From contig JAJHTX010000002.1 in NCBI GenBank assembly GCA_032164295.1, forward strand, positions 3,224,001-3,288,000: 64,000 bases of DNA, in the 5' to 3' direction. The position numbers and the translations under genes were made by a program. How positions within the stretch are numbered: the stretch's first letter is position 1; each line of letters starts with the position of its first letter. The notes beneath the pieces are model-generated. The model was not told where the DNA came from. It worked only from the letters and a program-made list of their open reading frames with translations, and did no database searches. Positions 58,437-64,000 of this stretch are shown piece by piece. Source of the DNA: Inonotus obliquus (Eukaryota; Basidiomycota; Agaricomycetes; Hymenochaetales; Hymenochaetaceae).

Positions 58437-59666
58437 ATGAACAGTCTCGTGCGCAAGCTCTCCACCACAGGATACGAGAATGAGCTACGGAGTGCTCAAG
58501 AGGAACTGGAGGCAGAAGGCTTCACTGATGCTATGTGGGGTTCTTCCGCCGGTTTTGGAAACCTAGGTCAGGGTGTACCACGGTTCAACTTACCTGCTGT
58601 TCCAGATGTTCGTCCTAACATCTATGGAGTGTCTTCTCAGCGAATTGACGTAACCTTTAGCCAGCAGCTTTCTTGCGATTGCATACAGATGACCGTGCTG
58701 ACCCCTCATGTCCGATCAAGATCCAGCACGGGACGACTACACTTGCATTCCGCTTCAAGGGCGGTGTCATTGTGGCAGTAGATTCTCGTGCTACAGCTGG
58801 ATCCTATATAGGTGCTTTAATATCTCTACTCTGTTGCGTGCCACGTCCTGAGTAGCTTGTATAGCTTCTGGGACGGTGAAGAAGGTCATCGAGATTAATA
58901 AATTCTTGCTCGGAACCATGGCCGGAGGTGCAGGTATGTATGCTCTCCAGTCTGTTTATATGGTTCGAGTATCCTAAATATTAGTTTTGATACTCAGCTG
59001 ATTGTCAATATTGGGAGACGTACCTTGGAATTCGATGCAGACTGTACGAGCTCCGCAATAGAGAACGGATATCTGTTGCTGCCGCTAGCAAATACTTGGC
59101 CAATCTCGTCTACTCTTACAAGGGTATGGGTCTCAGCATGGTACGTTCAACCCGGTCTCTCCATCCCTTGATTTACTCTGCCAGTCCGCGATTACTGAAC
59201 ACGTTTGTTCAACATTGTTCAGGGAACGATGATTTGTGGGTGGGACAAGACTGGCCCAACAGTTTTCTACGTCGACAGTGACGGCACCCGTTTAAAGGGT
59301 GACCTATTCTCAGTGGGCTCGGGGTCAACGTTCGCATACGGTGTGCTTGACCAAGGGTATCACTGGGACCTCACAGACGAGGAAGCTCAGGAACTCGGTC
59401 GTAGAAGTATCTATGCTGCTGGACACCGAGACGCGTACTCTGGTAACACGATCAATCTCTATCACATCAAAGAAGATGGCTGGAGATTTATTGGTATATT
59501 TATTCGCTTATTGTGGGTCATATGTGTAACTGACGGGATGCCGTAATTAGGAAATTACGACGTCTCGAAAATGCATTACGAAGGTCCAGGCAATATTCCA
59601 GGCTCAACTGGCGAAGCATACGGCTACGACGTGAGAACTGGCCCATCAACAGTCGTTGTATCCTGA
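58437..59666 (+). CDS. PRE2: 20S proteasome subunit beta5 (chymotrypsin-like)
   Basis: Catalytic beta5 subunit of the 20S proteasome, made as a precursor that cuts off its own propeptide. The propeptide runs [20 protein letters not shown] to KIQHG. The mature N-terminus is [20 protein letters not shown], giving Thr1, Asp17 and, after splicing, Lys33 in [14 protein letters not shown], exactly at family positions. Further: [60 protein letters not shown] and [20 protein letters not shown]. The C-terminus reads [12 protein letters not shown] with TGA at 59664-59666. About five to six introns. All active-site residues are present, so this is a working subunit. Confidence 0.94.
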
Positions 59667-60753
59667 TTTCTCGGATCCATGTGTTATTACTACGTAGAAT
59701 TGAAACACTTTTCCCATTCGACTCGCATCACACACAGAAGAAGGTATTGGCGCACCCATTGTCTTATTCTGTTTCCACAAACCAGATTATCACCAACGTT
59801 TTTGGTGAGAAAACGGTAAAACGTTAGGACAAAAAATATAACCATGAGCGGTAAAAACTACTCGTGAGACGTAGGCAAATCAAACCGCAAAAATCAGTAA
59901 AATGATAACATGAATGAAATGGAGTAAGAATGGAGTGAAAAATGATACTACAATACAACCTTTGAGAGGTAAGGTAAAGCTAGGAAGGGGGGAGGAGATT
60001 ATAAGCTACGCAATCCAGAAACTCCAACAAGTCCAATTCCAAGAGGTCCATCATCCGAGGAAAAGACATGAAAAAGAAGGGGGAAAAATCCAGGTCCCAG
60101 GTCCGCATCCAGGACCTTCGGGTATACATTGTGTCGCGGTATCCACATGAGTAAGAATATAAATGCATACGAAATGATAAGAAAATAGGCGAGTGAAGAT
60201 GAAAGGATATCAATAAGCGGAATGAAGAATGAATGGATGTGTGGGAGGTAGGGACGCGGAGTACTCGAAATGAATCGAGAAAAAAATGAGAAAAGTGCGC
60301 TGTGCAATGAGAGTCTGGAATTAGAGAGAAGGGTAAGTAAATTGCAAAATTGCACATCCGATAATCGAAGTAGTATTCAATATTCAAGTATTTCTTATCC
60401 GAGAGCCTCTCGTGGAGGTGCGGTGTATGTTTGAATGCGTAAATGAAAGCGAAACATGAAGTAAGAAGCGAAATTGAGGGAAGGATATCGGGGGCAGAAG
60501 ATGATAGGAAGGCATATTGGGTGGGTGACGCAGAGGGGAAGCATGCAGACTGGCGAATAAGCCGGAATGGGCGGAGGAGAGGCGGGATATGAGAAAAAGA
60601 GCGTTGAGTCGACATTCCGTCATGTTCGTCGCTGATTCTGCGAGCTGGTATGTGTCCACCGACTTGAGGGTAAGGATAGAAAGCACGGATAAGGAGCGTA
60701 AACACCGGGGGGGAAAGAGAGAGGGAAAGGGTGAGGGAGGGGGATTGCACAAC
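59667..60753. other. Convergent intergenic region, purine-rich on plus strand
   Basis: About 1.1 kb between the PRE2 and LIM gene stops. The plus strand is strongly purine-rich from 59900 to 60740 (many GAAAAG/GGGAGG runs), which leaves a long stop-poor frame (59980-60750) on the minus strand. That frame is Ser/Leu/Pro/Phe-rich with no domain, so I treat it as compositional. Confidence 0.5.
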
Positions 60754-63401
60754 CTATCGTAAATCAATGAACTGTGTCTTCCGTCTGTGTGCACGTAGGT
60801 CGACATCACTATCACGGTCACGTTGCGGGGTTCGTAGCATTTCTGAACCATCTCGTAGCCCGCTCACAAGATCAGCGAGCACATCATCTTTTTCCATCTT
60901 GTCCTCGTCAGGTGCCATAATATCCATCTCCATTTTCATGTTCGCGTGACGTTCGCAGTACATCAAACCATCGATTTCCCAGTACTCTTCTAGTCTCTCT
61001 GTACAGCGTCTTTTACCGCCTGGAGCACCAGAGAGAGAGCCAATGGAACCCATAGAAGCGGTATATCGGAATTGGCAAACAAGGTGTTCGGGATGATACC
61101 TCTCGCCTGTATGCGCAACTGCGCAAGGACCTTCGATCGGTTGCCCGCATTCCGGGGAAGCGCAGAGTGAGTCGTTTGCTTCATGGTAGTGATATCGACA
61201 AAACGGCTTCCCGTCAAAGACATAGAATTCTTTATCAGGGAAAGGTCGCTATACAAGCGGTTCATTAAGTACATTAGCAGGGAAGTGAAACTCGAACAAC
61301 ATACCTGGCACTTATGGCAATTGAAGCACTCCCGGTGGTACTTGCCCTTGAGTTGACCATCTGCGGATGATACCGCATGTTTTTCAATCGGTCGGTTACA
61401 CCTCCGGCACTGTGTAACTTGATTTTTAACCCCAGCAAACTCGAAAGTTAGAGAGTCTTCGCGTACCTTTGGCAAATACATGGTTTTCCAACACCTTTCG
61501 CATAGAACTCCTGCACCCTCTGCGCGTATCCATCGTCCATCATCAATGCTCTTGTTGCATTTTGTGCATTGCCTCGGTCGACGTTTCGCCGCCGCTTCTT
61601 CCTTGCTCTCCTTCCCGCCCATGGCTGGAGTTGTGCGTGAACGGTGGGGCAGCTTTGGTGATCGGGTACCGACCGTCGGTGAGAGCGGTAGCGGGACACC
61701 CGGAGCAGAAGTCGGAGATGCATGCTCTTCAAAGAGCGTATCAAGAGCTCGTTCTCGTTCGAGCGCACCGGTCGATTTAGCGGTGGTCCGAGAAGCATAG
61801 CTATAAGCCGACGAAGACGAGACTGAACGTGTCGGAAGACCTTTCAGTGATTGCTGGGGTGACGAGCCTGGGAAAGGTACTCGATCCCGAGTCTTGCTTT
61901 TTGTGCTCGCGGGAGGGGAAGTGGGTGAAAGCGCAGACTCCGTTTCCTGGTCATATGCAAGTCCAGTCCCGCTATAGTCAGATTCGCATGGTGACGTAGG
62001 CAGCGCACTACGTGGAATAGTAATCTCCACTTTTGTGGTGTCGATCTCAAGTTCTTTGTTTTTGAACCTATTGGAAAAGGTTGAACCGGCAGGAGACGTT
62101 GGGCGTGCGCTGCCAGGAGGTACTGTATCAGGCGAACGAGGGGATATGGTGTGAGCGACGCCAGGAACTGCAGCACTTAAAGGTGATGGCGTGCGGGAGG
62201 TTACGATACCTGGTTGTGGGAAAGCATTGGGCGAGTGAGGGGATGGCGAAAGAGGGGAGTGAGAAGAGAGAGGGGTATTTGGAGATAAGGACGAGTTCGC
62301 TTTAAGTCGTACTTGATTAGCTACTGCTTGCTTCACAGGCCAGACATTCTACTCACATAGATGCGTTACACCGGCATTGATGCTCAATTGTCCGGGAATG
62401 TTTACTCTTCTTCCATCCATTCCACCAGAGGGCAACCGCAGGTCCCGATTCATGGATGCCGCTAGCATTGCCGCGTTTGCGACTGCCTGGAATCCACGTC
62501 TTCCCACGCCAGCCATATTCACCTCACCTTCAGGCAGCCTATTCCCTCCCGACTTCCCAAACGGCGGTTGAGGTGCACGTTGCGTTCCAGGGCTTGGAAA
62601 ACGATTTCCGTCTAGCGATGGGCGCGTATCTAACGAAGGACGCGCCGAACTTGGTCTATCCACCGACATCCCAGGCAGAGGTATATCTACCGAAGGGCGT
62701 GGAGAGAATGCGGACGGTCCAGGTGCGGAACGTGGAAGTCCTGGCATTCCGCTTTGGTTGCTGTTCGGCAACGGTGGCTGGTTGACTCCAGGTCCAGATG
62801 GTCCTCGCATACGAATGTCCCGCATAGAGCTTACACTCGGCCTCCGACTACTAGTGATGTCGGCACCCGGCGTATTAGATCGTGGGAGTATCTCCGAACG
62901 TCCTGCTGGCGACAATGGCTGCGCACGGGGAGTACCAACTCGCAAAGGAGCCTCTAATCTTGGACCAGCACTCACAGAAGTAGGAAGAGGTGGAGACATC
63001 TGATCCGATAGAGGTATTTGTACCTGGGGGCGACGCGATATTGACGAGCTACGCGACCGCATAGGTACCGGAGTGGTTGATACGGGAGGAGGGGTGCGAG
63101 TTGGCTGCGGGGTTTTCGAACGGCGAAAGGGTAAACCACCACTATCACTCATACTCGTTCTGGTATTAGAGCTGAGGTTAGTCGTTCCTGATGCCCGTGG
63201 ACTCTGGCTAGGAGAGGCTTGCGACGCTTGGCGGATTTTGGCCAAGATGGCAGAAGGGCGGGGTGTAGAAGACGGGAGAGGCGGGCAGACATGGTCACCA
63301 AGCTCTGAAAGCTTTACAGGTTGGCCACAGTTAGAGCACTTTACGGTAGGCAATAGTTGAGAGATGCGTTCTGCAGGCTTTTGCGGCAGTTTAAGGGCCA
63401 T
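60754..63401 (-). CDS. PXL1: Paxillin-like LIM-domain protein
   Basis: Protein with a long disordered N-terminus and three zinc-binding LIM-type units, as in fungal paxillin-like Pxl1, which works in actin ring and polarity control. The chosen start (63401) gives MALKLPQKPAERISQLLPTV, followed by a small Cys/His motif KCSNCGQPVKLSELGDHVC. About 500 residues of Ser/Pro/Arg-rich sequence follow. LIM1: QCTKCNKSIDDGRWIRAEGA to LCERCWKTMYLPKC. LIM2: CRRCNRPIEKHAVSSADGQL, ECFNCHKCQRPFPDKEFYVF, GKPFCRYHYHE. LIM3: SLCASPECGQPIEGPCAVAH, RYHPEHLVCQF, then YWEIDGLMYCERH. The acidic tail ends RRKTQFIDLR at TAG. An ATG at 63611 extends the frame by 70 residues but looks like upstream sequence. Confidence 0.82.
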
Positions 63402-64000
63402 ACCAGGGGCGATAGAATGGGCGAAGGAGACGACGTTTGGTAAAGTACAGATAGGCAAGAGAGTGGAGCCGTGTAGGTCGTGGAAGGGAGCGTGCTCGTC
63501 GCCGTCACAGACGACGAGAGGATGATGGAAGGAGAGAAGAGGCGGGAAGGGGGATGAATTAGCGAGGTTAATGAATAGAGGGACTAAAGAGAAAGAAATG
63601 AAGAAAAACAAAACAAGTGATCACACACATACAACGCTAGTTACCACTTAGCATCCCCAAAAAGGAAATACACGTCGATCGTCCGAGTCCCACCTCCTTC
63701 TTCCGCTTCTCCGTCACAGTCTCCGGGCGTCGCTTGCTTGAAAATCTCATTGACAACGTTCATTGCCAGCTCGTCGTTCACTTAGTCGCCCATCTCACTT
63801 TGCACAACTTGTCGGGTATTTCAAAGACGGTTTCTTATCTGTTTTGGTGACTTGCTGGGCAAATCATAAATGCCTACGCTAAGCGAACGATCAGGTCCTC
63901 AGCGTACCCATCTCATCAACCCAGATTTTTTCTCGAAACATCGCGCTAAACCCTGATAGATGTTACACATTCATTTGTGACAGCGGTTGTAGCACATGCC
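63402..64000. other. Right edge: upstream of LIM gene, possible foreign exons
   Basis: No firm gene. On the minus strand 63787-63650 reads like protein (NDELAMNVVNEIFKQATPGD, RTIDVYFLFGDAKW, then TAA). It could be the last exon of a gene entering from the right, or a 36-codon upstream ORF of the LIM gene. On the plus strand a short frame starts at 63871 (MPTLSERSGPQRTHLINPDF). Neither can be named from this window. Confidence 0.3.

Noticed and set aside
59980..60750. 256-codon open frame on the minus strand between PRE2 and the LIM gene
   Set aside because: It is a product of purine-rich sequence: low-complexity Ser/Leu/Phe/Pro, no domain, no splice partners, and it sits where two 3' ends converge.

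Overview
The window is nuclear DNA of a filamentous basidiomycete fungus, most likely Agaricomycotina. Genes are dense, lie on both strands and are cut by many short introns of about 50-60 bases with GT(A/G)-AG ends. The gene set is typical of fungi: a class II histone deacetylase with an Arb2-like tail, a GPR1/FUN34 transporter, a DOMON-cytochrome b561 protein, a Zn2Cys6 zinc cluster and a paxillin-like LIM protein. I recognised about twenty protein genes. Their exon structures were read by eye from splice signals and reading frame, so exact exon ends are inferred.

Left part (1-17.2 kb). A broken fragment of a transportin (Kap104) gene sits at the edge. About 2 kb without a gene follows, holding a degenerate tRNA-like sequence. 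Then come LCL3 (minus), a very long XMAP215/Stu2-type TOG protein (plus), a glycerol-3-phosphate acyltransferase (plus) and methionine aminopeptidase 1 (minus).

Centre (17.5-26.4 kb). This is the most unusual region. Three apparently intact genes and one decayed copy encode proteins with an N-terminal NYN (PIN-like) RNase domain and C-terminal LOTUS/OST-HTH-like modules, resembling animal MARF1/limkain-b1. They form a duplicated tail-to-tail unit. Two copies share inverted-repeat arms of about 1.8 kb that cover the promoter, the NYN domain and the linker, but they end in different LOTUS cassettes. The locus appears to shuffle RNA-binding modules onto a common nuclease.

Right part (26.8-64 kb). 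In order: a SulP sulfate permease (+), a TACO1/YebC translational activator (+), the STRAP WD40 protein (+), an NTF2-like protein (+), a short-chain dehydrogenase (+), an ALKBH1-like dioxygenase (+), CMC2 (-), an orphan zinc-cluster mini-gene (+), QCR7 (-), nucleoside diphosphate kinase (+), DOMON-b561 (+), a 370 bp TA-flanked MITE, LETM1/MDM38 (+), GPR1/FUN34/YaaH transporter (+), an EST1/SMG6-like TPR-PIN protein (+), HDA1 (-), proteasome beta5 PRE2 (+) and a LIM-domain protein (-).

Many of the genes act in mitochondria (LCL3, TACO1, CMC2, QCR7, LETM1). Several pairs are divergent and share short promoters: LCL3/TOG, MAP1/NYN1, QCR7/NDK and HDA1/PRE2. Splicing has odd features: three GC-AG introns and candidate microexons of 6, 12 and 14 nt, most of them fixed by strongly conserved protein motifs.
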